Shown here: piece by piece, positions 13,350 through 24,844 of the stretch | Layout of the letters: each line of letters opens with the position of its first letter | Position numbering within the stretch: the first letter of the stretch is position 1 | Notes under the pieces: model-generated | Databases searched by the model: none | What the model was told of the DNA's origin: nothing | The model's input: only the letters and a program-made list of their open reading frames with translations | Assembly (NCBI GenBank): GCA_025677835.1 | Contig: JAIXMR010000028.1 | Location: forward strand, 1-64,000 | Direction of reading: 5' to 3' | Length of the DNA: 64,000 bases | From: Sporodiniella umbellata | Taxonomy: Eukaryota; Mucoromycota; Mucoromycetes; Mucorales; Rhizopodaceae | Program-made: the position numbers and the translations under genes

Positions 13350-13482
13350 AGTCTTGAAACTTCATGTGACCGTAAATTTATGCATCATTTGGTGTATGTT
13401 TCAAAGCCAGATTAACGGCTTATACTCGTATTTTTTTTTCACAAATCATACAGTATACACTATTTTTTCCAGATGAGCGCAG

Positions 13483-15059
13483 ATGCTTCTGTTGTTGTTG
13501 TGAGCTGATTGATTTTTTAGGGTTTGAATAATATCAGACAGTTTTTAACCCGGTTGCCAATAGGGGCATAGATTTGCAAATGTTGCAGAAGATTACGAAG
13601 AAAATGAGATGTGGGATAAAGCAGCAGAGGCACATTCAAAGGCAGCTGGTATGTAGCGTACCTTGTTTTTTTTCCACTGTACTAGACTATCACATTCTTA
13701 GAACACTTTGAAATTGCTTTGAATGACGCTGATGACATTGAGGTAACCAATAACTTAGTCTGTTTGAGTATTAAGTTAAACAAAACTTGGTCCAGACTAC
13801 AAAAACTCTTAAACTATTGACAGCAAATCACAGAAGAAAAGAAGGCGACTTGAATAGGAAAATACAGAGAATGAAGGCAGCAGAGTTGCAGAGAAATAGC
13901 CACTCATATTCACATGCCAACAACATGACATTAATGGGATCAAGTGGTGGACTTCGTAACGCTTTGCCTGAGAAAAAAAATAACCAAAACGGAGGACACT
14001 TGGTTTCTAGGTTTTTTAACAAAAGCGAATATTTGTCTTCTGAAGATGGATTGAAACGAGCTGGTGGAATAGGCGAATCTTATGCTGTGCTTTCAAATGT
14101 ACGGATATACAAATATACATCTGACTAAAAGCGGCGTTTAATAGGATGACGATAACGATGATACCTTCAACAAATTTCTTGAAACAGTAGACCTTTTACT
14201 ACAGGGCTTAATTAACCCGGCAGTTGCTTTTACTTCTACGCCTCTAAATAAGGACGATATTCCTGTTCAGTATAATAGAATAAATGAAGACGAGTTGGAA
14301 GCAAGTACAAGTGCTAGCAATAATAGTATGATGGAATCATTTTATATGGTTCCAACGCTTCAAGAATGCAAAAGTCTTCATATGAACCCCGCACCTACAA
14401 TCAAAAAAATAGACAGCTTAGGGTAAAAAATCCTTACATGTAAACAAAGCTAAAAAAAAAATTCCCTAGAGATACTGTGGAGCATACAACAGAGTTTTAT
14501 CTACAAGATAATGAAAAGCTAAAAGTTCAAATCACTTTACTATCGAAGCGCTTAAAAGCGCTAGAGCATGTAAGTTGAATACTTAACTCCAGTGTGGCAA
14601 ACTAAATATTCTTCTCAGTCAGCAGAGGAAGAAAATACACTCAAGAATAGCATCCTTCAATTCCGAAATAACGTTCACCAACAAGCGAAGCGCATTATGC
14701 AGTCTCATAATGAGTACTCTATGCGATCGTCTTCCATAGCCCTACCTAGCACTATAACAAACTCAGTAAATGTCAACTCAGCACGACATCCTGCCCTGTT
14801 CAGTACTGGGACGAATGGAACTGAATTAGGTAAAGAGCATTACTGTGGCTTTCACCCCCGTATTTAATTGTTTCTAACGCGTTTAGTATTAGCGAATCGT
14901 CTTAAAGATCTTGAAGAAGAAAATAGGAAGCTCAATCTGCATAATGAAAAGCAAAAAACAATAGTTAACAAATACAAAGAAAAGTGGGATATGCTAAAAG
15001 AAAACGCCAAAAAGAGACGGGCTCTATCGCAAAAGTCGAACTTTGAAGATCAGGAGTAG
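13483..15059 (+). CDS. MIT-domain and coiled-coil protein, Atg38/NRBF2-like
   Basis: Sure exons are 13572-13648, 13702-13742, 13796-14098, 14145-14422, 14470-14569, 14619-14829 and 14887-15059. A first exon from an ATG at 13483 (or 13473) is tentative. The N-terminus (ANVAEDYEENEMWDKAAEAH followed by helices ending in ANHRRKEGDLNRKI) looks like an MIT three-helix bundle. The middle is low in complexity, and two coiled coils follow (around LQDNEKLKVQITLLSKRLKA and RLKDLEEENRKLNLHNEKQK). MIT plus coiled coil is the layout of Atg38/NRBF2, which bridges the Vps34-Atg14 complex in autophagy. The identity is inferred from architecture rather than sequence, so a different MIT protein is possible. 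It lies about 130 bp downstream of CSN1 on the same strand. Confidence 0.5.
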
Positions 15060-15636
15060 TAAATGAAGGGGCTGGTATATATGGTAATGACGGCTTGATG
15101 TTATTCAATAATTCCCAAGTATACTTACCTCTTTCCCGATTAGCTGGCTTTGATCTGCTTCCGAGATCAAAACTTTTATTGGCTACGAGCTACTGCGTTG
15201 GTTAGAGCTGGGTCAGTAGTAAAGACAGTTGTGTGAAGAAAGTGCATTGTGTTCATGCTTTTGTTTTGGCGGGTAAACCCTTTTTTTAAAAAGAAAAAAT
15301 CAAACGCAAACGCCAGTGTATATTAAGCTTCTATTGAATTTGTTGGTTCTATCAACTTTTTCTTTTAAAAAAAGTTGTCGGTTATTATTAAAAAATGCTT
15401 TTTTTTAAACATCGGAATGCTTTCTTTGGGTCAAAACCCTATTCACTTAGTTTCATTGGGTGACCGCTTTTCACCTTATAAGTTTATTACCGAAAGGACT
15501 TTGTAAGTGAAACATGGTCTATGGAAAGTATGGAAAAAAAGTGTCATGAATTCTTGATTTGCTTCTCTTTTTGTAAATCTACCACTTTTGCTTTGCTTGA
15601 ATCATTATTAGAACATTAACGGTAGAAAAAAGGAAA
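15060..15636. other. intergenic region between the MIT gene and methyltransferase
   Basis: No supported gene. AT-rich, with T runs near 15355-15410 upstream of the methyltransferase start. It presumably carries the 3' end of the upstream gene and the promoter of the downstream gene. Confidence 0.5.
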
Positions 15637-17213
15637 ATGGGCAACATATCATCTCAGAATAAGCGAAAAAGCAGCGTTCAGTCAGAGGGTACATTTTTGA
15701 AAAAATCGAATACCATACTATCCCTATCCCTTGGTAGTGGTATTCATGTATCGAAAAATATATCGTATAAGCAAACAAACAGTTCAGCAGAAGAGGCTAA
15801 GACAAAAGCTCGAAATACAAGACAGAAGTCTTTATCGGCCACAAATATCCTTGTAAAAAGCCCCAAAAGCAAAATGACCAAGTCTGAAGGTCATTTGAAT
15901 ACTTTTAAAGGAAATCAAATGAAGTGCCCAAAATCCAACTATCGATACTGCCTTCCTGTAGAAGACAACATGCAAGATTACTTAATGAATGCGGTAAAGT
16001 CAGCTTTTTTACTACTGTTTAATAATAAAAAAAGTGCTAACGTTTACTTTTGGTAGCATTTTGTAATCAAACAGCTTTTTGGTGGCAACTTTTCTGCTCC
16101 AGTAAATGGAATTTTGTCGAAATCAGTTTCTGTTGCAAAAGATATACCCAGAAAACCGTCTGGACCTATTACACCTCCTATTGATGGTTCGTTTACCAAC
16201 TATCCTAAGCAAGACACAGTGGCCCGTGTACTAGATGTAGTATGTGGAGCTGGTACTTGGACAATGGAAATGGCCTGTACATATCCTGACAGCCAATTTT
16301 ACGGAATTGATTATGACACAGCATACCCAACAAGTATCAAGCCTCCAAACACACATTTCTCCACACATGACAACCTTGGGTCTGTCAAGTTCCCTTTTGA
16401 GAATGAACACTTTGATTATATCAATATGAGATTTGTTTGGAGCTATTTCTCTGAAAGCGATCTGAAGGTTAGCTAACGCGTCTTTAGCAAAAAAAAGGCA
16501 ACAAACGTGCTGACTCTTTGTAGTTTGTAATGTCTGAAATTAATAGAGTCTTAAAGCCTGGAGGTTATTTTGAGATGAGAGACTGCGATCCTGTTTTAAA
16601 AAATACAGGGCCACTTGGGCTCAAGTTATATGAAGGCTGTAAGCAAGAAAAGAAGGAAATCTATAGAGTTTATATTAATCAATACCCGAAACTCGTAGTT
16701 AGTCGTTACATCAAACAACATCATGGTATTGATGTTGCATGGTTACAGCAGCTTCCTTCTATTTTCAGTCTTCAAGCAGGTTTCACTGATATTCATCACC
16801 AAGTTATGCCAATCGCTTTTGAGGAATCTGGTCCGATGAGTAAATGCGTTAATAATTTTTTAATTGATGGAATCAAAAGCTATAAGCCATTATTTGTGGA
16901 TTCTTGCGGTATACATCCAGAAGAATGTGATGCCTTGATACATAAAACTATCAAGGAAGCACTTCGAAAACGTTCATACTTTAATTTCTATATATGCTGG
17001 GGCCGTAAACCTCTAACTGTTGAAAAGTTGATGGCCACTTATCCGACCCAACAAAACAACCAAGATCTGATGCTCTTTGCCAATCGCTGTACAGATTATG
17101 AAGATGCAACAGGCTTATTTTCATGCTCGCCACCTACCCAACAGTCAGAGCCTCACTACTTACCTGAGAGTGTCGACGATATATGTCGATTCTCAAGAGG
17201 ATTTGTTGAATAA
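15637..17213 (+). CDS. SAM-dependent methyltransferase with N-myristoylation motif
   Basis: Exons 15637-15993, 16057-16467 and 16524-17213 give 485 aa. The protein starts MGNISSQNKRK, a textbook N-myristoylation signal (Gly2, Ser6). A disordered Ser/Lys-rich region follows for about 110 residues, then a class I Rossmann methyltransferase. Motif I is VLDVVCGAGTWTMEMA at about residue 176, motif II has FYGIDYD, and the post-motif region reads FDYINMRFVWSYFSES and VLKPGGYFEMRDCDP. This resembles the LaeA-like/Methyltransf_25 proteins common in Mucoromycota; substrate unknown. Motif I has V where most families have G (DVVCGAG instead of DVGCGAG). The lipid signal suggests a membrane-associated enzyme, which is inference. 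Confidence 0.82.
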
Positions 17214-17563
17214 ACTTTGACAATAAAAAGACCGATATACCCTACTGTCTGCCTATGTTAGCGTTTTAGAATCAGGCCTGTGAGGAAGTGATTCGACTCT
17301 ACAAAAAAGTAATATTGTTGCACTGTTTGCTTTCATTTGCACTCTTTAGGTAGATGTGACACTCTTAAAGCTCTGGTTCAGAATTACTATAGTTTTTTTT
17401 TTTTGAGACAGTATATACTGTTGAGTCGACAAAAAAGTAGTGAATCTATCCAATAAAATATCAGGCCTTTAAGGCTATAGGCAGCCGAGCATTAAGTATA
17501 GAAAAGTTAGGGTAGTATGCAGTAGTAATATGGCTTTATTTGCTACTTTTTTAAGAGAGTTTC
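17214..17563. other. short region between convergent genes
   Basis: Holds the 3' ends of the convergent methyltransferase (+) and capping protein (-) genes. It has a T run at about 17393-17404 and no further reading frame of note. Confidence 0.5.
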
Positions 17564-18656
17564 TTATTTTTGAGATAATTCGCTTCCAATCTTGTAGTTC
17601 ATGATCTTATTCCAGTCTATCTTATTGCGAGTCATGGGTAATGCTCTTCTTAAGCATTTGAATGTGTTGTCTGCCAACTCACTATAACTTTCGTTCATTG
17701 TGTTTTGATAATCTTTATCAATATTGGCGATTTGCTTTACTAACGATATGGCCAGTTGCGATTCATCCTAAAAAAAAAAAAAGAAGCTGTTATGGTCTCA
17801 TTTGGGTTTTCTAGTTATTTTTTCAGGACCACAAACTTACATCAACTCTGTTTACTTGCACTTCAAAGGTTTTATCGGCGTTCAACTGAACATTACCGTC
17901 TTCATAGTAATGGACGTTGACTTTTGTATTGCCTTTTAAGCTACCGGACTGGGTATCATATATCCATGAAGCGAGCCACCTGCCGTTCCAGAAGTTGTTT
18001 GGGTTGTATTTATTATCAACAATAGCTATAGCAATTTCGTTGTCTTGGGTCGCGTGTACTGTGCATACGCCATTAGAGTAGTGGTCACCAACATATTCCA
18101 AAGCTTCTGTTTCGATTGCTTCACGAAGACTGTTGTTGGGAATTTCTTCAGTATAATCTTCTAATTCAGAGGCTGTCTAACTCGAGCAAGTGTCAATCAA
18201 CTTACACTTTAACACATTCTTTTTATTTACCAAGCGAACGTGGTCAAACTTGAAAGATTTCTTAGAACGTGGGTCGAAATATCTGTCTTCTGCTAGTTTA
18301 CCATACTTGGATACAATCACCTATTTTTGGATGCGTCAGTATCTCTTATCAGCCGTCTTTTTTTTTTGTTTTAAAAGAATGTGTTTATATATACACTGTA
18401 GTCAAGTCCAGAGGGACACACAGTTATATGCTGCTCAGTGTTGTATTGTTCTAATGTTTGAACAATGCCAGCTTGAAGTGCTTCGTCGTCATTAACCAAA
18501 GTACGCACGTCTGTTTTAACAAAAGATGATGTAAGTTTTTTTTTTCTGTGCTATTCTTAGTATACCTCGAATAACGTCGTTTACTTCTCCTGGTGGACTA
18601 GAAAGAAGAAAAGACGAGGCAATTTTAACTTTATCTTCAACCGAGATGTTGTTCAT
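17564..18656 (-). CDS. CAP1: F-actin-capping protein subunit alpha
   Basis: Five exons on the complement: 18566-18656, 18395-18510, 18231-18320, 17841-18176 and 17564-17767, 278 aa, all in frame. It starts MNNISVEDKVKIASSFLLSS PPGE. Family hallmarks are KYGKLAEDRYFDPRSKKSFK, NPNNFWNGRWLASW, VHYYEDGNVQL and the C-terminal LRRALPMTRNKIDWNKIMNY. The alpha subunit pairs with capping protein beta and blocks the barbed ends of actin filaments in the cytoplasm. Length matches the usual 265-290 aa. Introns are 54-75 nt with GT-AG ends. Confidence 0.93.
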
Positions 18657-19077
18657 TCTCTACTTTTTGTTGAAAAAACACAGAGTTCTGACAAAAAGGG
18701 TACAGTTGTTCGAGTCACATAATTTGTCGGGCCGGGTTACTTCGGAAAAAGGATTTCTCTAAAGGCTATACTTTCTACTCGAGGCAAACGAAAGCCAACT
18801 CAAGAGGTTTTATTCCAAAGGCGTTCTTAGGCCTTAAGTGTGTTTCACATGAAAAAAGCTTTTGAAGCAATTCTTTTCCTAAAACGATAAGGACCGTGCT
18901 AGGTCCTCCAAAACAAAAACTTGATGAAAAATCCCTCGTAAGACAAAGCTCAAGAGACATTACCGAAGTCTGGTCCAACAGCATGTCGATAAGGCGAGTT
19001 GGTGGGCTAAACTCAAGCCAAAAAAAAAAAAGAAGATATGTGTGGAACATTCAATACAGTGAGCTGGACAAACACAA

Positions 19078-19141
19078 AAGATGGTTTTATAGCACATAAG
19101 ATGTTTTTATAACACACAAGATAGTTTCATAACATAAGATA
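19078..19141. repeat. short tandem repeat, about 3 copies of a 18-20 bp unit
   Basis: Consecutive imperfect units read AAGATGGTTTTATAGCACAT, AAGATGTTTTTATAACACAC and AAGATAGTTTCATAACAT, followed by AAGATAC. They lie between the capping protein start and the SET gene stop, so in the promoter side of the former and the 3' side of the latter. No function is evident. Confidence 0.8.
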
Positions 19142-19204
19142 CTTGGTGTATGTTCTTTTTTAAAGTACTATGTAACTACGAGTAGTAAACACGGTGTTTT
19201 ATTC

Positions 19205-19235
<31 letters not shown>

Positions 19236-19290
19236 GGTGCTAGCCTAAATGCATGCACGTACATGGCAAGAAGTAACGCGGTGCTACCGT

Positions 19291-19937
19291 TTATGCGGAT
19301 GTATTACGTTTCTCAAGGTATTGAGCAATGTGTTTGCTCAAACAAAACTGCTTTAAAGTTTCGGTCGAGAGATGCTTTGCGCCCTGTACAGTTTTAATAC
19401 ACTATCGGAGGTTGAAACATGATTAGAAATACAAAGCAAACTAGAGGTCGATACTTACTTTGGGAGATCCACACCAGCAAGAGAAAGGTTGTACTACAAA
19501 AACACGAAAGAAAATGCAGTGTTAGAATAGCGGTACAAGTTATTTAGTCTGTTTTTGATTTTACTCATGTCCCACTCGGTAGAAGGATAAAAGAAGGTAA
19601 GTTCATCGCCTTCAGCCAAATCTTTGACGGCGATAACTGACATACGGTCTATGTCCAAAATGACAGATGGTTCGCAAGAATGGTTCATATATACAAGATC
19701 ACTGTTCAATTCGATATGTTTTGTCTCAGACACTTGTACAGACGTATAGCGCTTCTCCCCTGGAGTCAAGCCTTCCAAGTTGGCAACGACAGAGTCTTTG
19801 GGGAATGCGCGTTCAGTAACTAGCTTACTGGAATATTCACCGGGAGCTCCTTGGCGAATTACTTTGAAAAATGTAGGGTGCGATTGTTTATAGCTATCTG
19901 GGCATTCGATAGTCTCTTCTGCAGTTGTAGTGGGCAT
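19291..19937 (-). CDS. small SET-domain protein (putative lysine methyltransferase)
   Basis: Exons on the complement 19565-19937, 19459-19493 and 19291-19401 give 172 aa. The SET core is almost the whole protein: YMNHSCEPSV holds the NHSC pseudoknot motif, and KDLAEGDELTFFYPSTEWDM has the C-terminal SET strand. CWCGSPKC then resembles a post-SET zinc-binding cysteine cluster and is rebuilt only when both introns are removed. This compact form is widespread in fungi and its substrate is not established; a histone or another protein lysine is possible. A 30-nt T run (about 19206-19235) follows the gene. The start ATG at 19937 is the only good candidate before upstream stop codons. Confidence 0.82.
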
Positions 19938-20760
19938 TGTTTATGGATATAATTAAAAGGTACAGAGTAAAAAAGAAAAAGAGGGACCTTGGCTCGATTT
20001 AAGGTCTTTGGAGACCCGGAGTTTCTTACTGCTTTCCCACGGGTAGATCTTATGATGCTGACACCCACTGCTATAGATGAGTACATGCTACACGCACCCC
20101 GTTTCATCGTGCCACGTTTCTTCGGACTGGAGATTTGTATTTTGACCTAATGGGTGTGTGACTTCATCTAGAGCCGTCTCAATTGTCTTTATAAATCATA
20201 ATTGTTTCTTGGATTCCAGCAGTGTCGGCGCATAATCCTATAGGTCATCCCATATCTCACTTATCTTTATTAGAGCTAATTGCTTATTTTTTTTTTTCCT
20301 ACTGCGGTTTTAGAAAACGCTGATAAAGATATATACCAGCATTTGTTTTTATCGAATGAATGTCAACAATAACACTAGGCGCACTGACGGGTTTTTTTTA
20401 CAGTACTATTCGCTTTCTGTCTAGCAGAGGTAAAGTTAAAAGCTGATTTGGGCTCTCCCCGGAGCATGTCGGATCACCCTTTAGCCATACTCATTTTTTG
20501 GGGCCATTTGTTTAAAGAAGCTGCATGAGCTGTGTGCTACCTTGCTATGTTTTTGTGAGGAGACCATAAACAGCAAAGCCAGCACATTCTCCAGAAAGAG
20601 AGGAGCCTAATGAAGACAATCTGATTAGAGAAGGAAAAACTAATCAGCCCAGCTGTCACTTTAGTCATAACAATTTTGAAGAGTCACACAAAGAATTTCG
20701 TATAAATGAAACCGATCCGATATCCGAACTGTCCTTTCTAACAACTACCTTCTTTTTGTG
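19938..20760. promoter_or_regulatory. shared region between divergent SET and thioesterase genes
   Basis: About 820 bp separate two genes reading away from each other, so it must contain both promoters. It has T runs (about 20288-20300 and 20392-20400) but no TATA box or recognised operator that I can assign with certainty. Confidence 0.4.
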
Positions 20761-22021
20761 ATGCCTAACTCAACATTTCCAGCGGTTGTTTCTTTTGCAG
20801 ACAATAAAAAGCCCTTAGTTACCGCTAGATTCGGTCATGCAGATGATGAAGATTTCAGTCTGCGTATGGAAGATGCTATTGAAGTCACAGAAATAGACCC
20901 TAATTTATACATGAGCAAAGAGCTTTGGTTACCGGCAGGTGCTCGAGGTGTTTTTGGTGGGCAGGTAAAGCTTTCTATCCATTGCGCTACAATTACCCGC
21001 TAACCCCAAATAAAAGATCATAGCTCAAGCATTGAGAGCAGCTTTTTACTCAGTCCCTGAAGACTTTGATGTTCATGTAAAACAAAACCAAAAGAAATAC
21101 TTTCTCACTGTTTATTTATTTTTTTGGAAAGTCTCTTCATAGTTATTTTATTTTAGCAGGAAGCCCCAAAGTGCCTGTCATATACCAAGTGAGACGTCTT
21201 CGCGATGGGAGATCCTATGCAACACGTTATGTCATTGCCTCACAAAATGGAAAAGTAATCTTTGTATGTAGCTTTAGTTTTGCAAAACTAGATACAAAAA
21301 ATGTGAATGTAACTCATCAAGTAAAAATGCCAGAAGTGCCCCCTCCTGAAGAGTTTGTTTTGTAAGCTTGATTTTTTGTTTTTTGTTTATATAAAAAAAA
21401 ACATTGGATTCCAACTATTATCTTTTTATTAGAGAAAGAGATTCATTTAAAGAAATCCTTGAAGAAAAAGACATTGCACCCAAATACCGTGAACATGTTG
21501 AAGAAAGAATGGAAGAAATCTTACCTGTCGACTACCGCTCTTATACTGATCCTAAAAATCCACTTACTAAAGTAAAGGTTTTCAATTCAGTTTGGGTTTA
21601 CTAAATCATCCCATTTATAGTACCGTTACTTCAAAACAAGAGGCCAAATAAGAGACGATAAGAGATTACATGCCTGTATTATTGCCTATGTCTCAGATCA
21701 TGGTTTCATCAACGTTGCTGTCGACGCTAACAATATTCCAACCAAGGATATTGGCATGTTGAGTACATTGGATCATTGTATTTGGTTTCATTCAGCTGCA
21801 AAAACAGACAAGTGGTAAATGAAAAGTCATGATCGTTTTCTGAATACTCACTGTATCAAAGGTTATTATATGACACACATAGCCCAAGAACAAATGATGG
21901 ACGTGGTGTAGCGTTTGGTAAAATATTTTCTGAGGATGGCACATTAGTAGCCACTACTTCTCAAGAAGGTGTAGTTAGGTTTACGCCAAAAGCCCAACAA
22001 GAATTGGTCGCAAAGTTATAG
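20761..22021 (+). CDS. TES1: acyl-CoA thioesterase II (peroxisomal, ACOT8/Tes1 type)
   Basis: Exons 20761-20964, 21017-21076, 21132-21361, 21433-21577, 21621-21814 and 21862-22021 give 330 aa. Two hot-dog domains are visible. The first has GARGVFGGQVIAQALRAAF, HSLHSYFILAGSPKVPVIYQ and VRRLRDGRSYATRYV. The second has DHGFINVAVDANN, MLSTLDHCIWFHSA and YDTHSPRTNDGRGVAFGKIF. The last residues are VAKL; the final AKL fits a type 1 peroxisomal targeting signal. The enzyme hydrolyses fatty acyl-CoA to free acid and CoA, supporting beta-oxidation. Introns are 43-71 nt. Confidence 0.92.
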
Positions 22022-22250
22022 ATACGTTTTATTCATAAACAAAACACAGCATTCAAAAGGGGGGGGGTTTCTTTTAAAAAACAGTCACTATTATGATCGT
22101 TTTCTACTCCTTAAGACTAAAAGTATCTTGCAAAAGAGTCAGCGATCAAACGTATCATCTTTGTTCAAAAGTACTCGATTTGGTTTGATTACTAAAGTAA
22201 TTCTTTTTCAAGTTCAATTGTAAAAGAAAACTCTCTTTTTGAAAGGTTAT

Positions 22251-24697
22251 TTATTTCTGATGATGAAGGATTTTAAAGTCCCCAGGTTTGACAAACAGAG
22301 CTCTTTGGGGGTCTGTGAAAAAGTAACGTACCCCGTCTATGGACCCATCACTCTTCCCTACTATTTTTTTTTTTTTTGAAAAACAAAAAATCAGAATTTC
22401 TTTTTGGCCTTTTTTTGTTTTCACCTACGTCTACTTTCAAGTTCTATGCCAACATAGAGACCTTGAGCAAATTGAACGTTTCCAATAAACTTGATGGTTC
22501 CTAAGGTCGGTAGAGGTCTGCGCAGTAACTCGATTTTGTCGCCAAGTAAAGGTATACCCTCTTCTTCGTCACTTGTGTCGCTGCTGTTACCCCATCTGGA
22601 TTTTCCAGGCTTTCCTCGTCTGACTTTTTTGGTTAGATAAGCATTGGACGATACCATTTTGAGTGTGTTTCTTGAAGGGGTGATGGGCAGTTCAAATCTC
22701 AACCTTGGTCTTTCTTCTAGAGGATCCACCAACAGCAGTTGATCAGTCAAGGAGGTAAAGGATGCACTTGTTCTCAACAGAGGCCGTTGCTCTAACAAGG
22801 ACGAAGTGACCGAGAGACGCTTTTCTGCTTCGAGAGGCGTACCAGCAGAGAAGGCTCTGGGTCTTGCCTTGGGGCGGACTGGATCCACGATAGGATCTAC
22901 CGAGAGTCTACGGCTCTTTTTGTAGATTCTCGGTTTAAAGCTAAAGAGGTTGAACTCGGTCTCGTAAGGTTTGCTAAGAGATCGATATGGAATATGCGCA
23001 TCTTCTGCCAACTGGCGTAGGGTAGCCTTTTCAAGTTTCATAAACCCTCCCTGGGCCTTGACCGCAGACCAGCGCTGACTGATATAGTGAGCACATTGCC
23101 TTCGTGCACGCATCAAGACATCGTCTATGGCAACGTTCTTTACTACCTCCTGGCGGCCAAAAAGGTCACGAACGATACCCTGGTAAATCACACCAGCGTT
23201 CACCTCTTGAATACCTTGAGACAAGACCCGGTCTAACAAAAACTCGAGAAAGTCAACAGAGAAGCCAGCTCCGATACCATCGACACAAGAAAGCAAAATG
23301 GGGTATTCGACACAGTAAAAGTCAAAGAACTGTGACACCATGTCTACTGTGTATTGAAGGATAGGGTATAGTAAGTTATGGGCGTCTCTTGACCAGGTCG
23401 GTGTTGGGTCCGCCCCGCGGATACGCGAGCCGCACAGATGTAACGAACTCAACACCCGAATGGCGTTGTATTTGGTCACGTTGAGGCAGGTTTGCATCAC
23501 AATCTCATGGATCAAGGTTTTGTAGTGTGTCGAACGTTCCTGTTGAAGTACTGCCCATAGTGTGTTTTCTCCCAAGTTGGCAGTGGAGCTAACGAGGGAG
23601 GAAGCCAGAAAAGCAAAGGGTCGCTGAGACCAAAGCGGTATAAGGGAATGCACAGGATCACAATACAAGTTCACCAAAGCCTGTCTCAGTTGAGGCAGTG
23701 GCTCGGCGAATTGGTCGGACCAGGCAAGCATCGAGGGTAAGATAACCGCGCACCGTGTACAAAAACATTTGAAGCCGTGACATAGCTCTTGCATCTCGTA
23801 CAGTAGCGTTTTTCCCAACGTATCACTGTGGCCGAGATAGTCAGAGGCATAAAACGTCTTTTGCATCACACGCAGCCGATGCTTGATCTGCTGGAGATCG
23901 CGATGAGACTGAGATTTGGAGGGGTCCTTTTTAAGTTGAGGAACAAAGATTCTGTCGGTATAAAAGAAGGTCAAGAGGGTATCGACAATGGCTTCGTTGA
24001 AGAGGTCGTTTGTCAAACTTACACTCCTACTAGAAGCCTCCTGAAACTGAGTACAGAAGAGAGAATAGAAGTAAGGGGATTGGGCAGCTAGTATGAACTT
24101 GTGAGCTTTGAAAGAGGCGCTGGGGATATCGCTCTGGTTCGTACAATGGTCTGGATCAGGGGTATTTAGTTCAAACACGTTTCTATCAGGTGATGATACA
24201 ACGTGAATAACAACATCAGTTGCTAAACCTTTATGCAGCATAGTCTTCAAATCATTCAACAAGCGTTGGTCGTTGGGGATGTTTTCTATACGACTCGGTA
24301 AGACAGGTACTCCAAGATCTTGTTCCAATTTATCCAGATCTCTTTCGTTGGTTTCTGGTGACACAAAAGAGGCCGTATACCAAAATTGTAATAATGGAGT
24401 AAAAAGCTCCAGAGGGATATCCTGGTCCACGTTGATCTTTATCGGTAGCGTACTGCCTTCCTCAATGGCTGGGAAAAAAGCATTCAGGAGCTCGGCAGGG
24501 GCTCTTGCCAGTAAAATCGCTATACACACAGTGAGTTATTTTATTGTGAGACCAAAATGACTAAGCTCATTATTACCTCGGTGAGCCCATATCTCAGCAG
24601 AAGGAAAACAGAAACAAACGTCCGCTAAATATTCCTTTGGGTGGTTGTATATCTTTTTCAATGAATCATGTAGGGTCCCTGGTGGTGCATCAAACAT
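22251..24697 (-). CDS. BTB-domain protein with C-terminal CAP-Gly domain
   Basis: Exons on the complement 24577-24697, 22429-24519 and 22251-22360 give 773 aa. The N-terminal BTB half has LADVCFCFPSAEIWAHRAIL and LARAPAELLNAFFP. A second BTB segment (about residues 140-240) has TDVVIHVVSSPDRNVF, SFKAHKFILAAQSPYFYSLF and LLTFFYTDRIF. A long helical region follows, then a Ser/Arg-rich linker. A CAP-Gly domain occupies the last 55 residues (GTIKFIGNVQFAQGLYVGIE, then GKSDGSIDGVRYF and RALFVKPGDFKIL) and is completed by the final exon. BTB domains often recruit cullin-3 ligases; CAP-Gly domains bind microtubule or EB-protein tails. Together they suggest a microtubule-linked adaptor, by inference. 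The ATG at 24697 is preferred because upstream in-frame sequence is low in complexity. Confidence 0.85.
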
Positions 24698-24844
24698 TCC
24701 ACTTGTTTTAATTCGCTTAAACTTCGGGTTCAAACAAAAAACAAAAAGAAATAAAAGAAAAGAAATAAAAGCAAACCAACCCGAGAAAGAAAATACAATC
24801 TGAGCTGGCAGCCAATAGGAGTGTCGTACACCTCCGGTTGTCAA

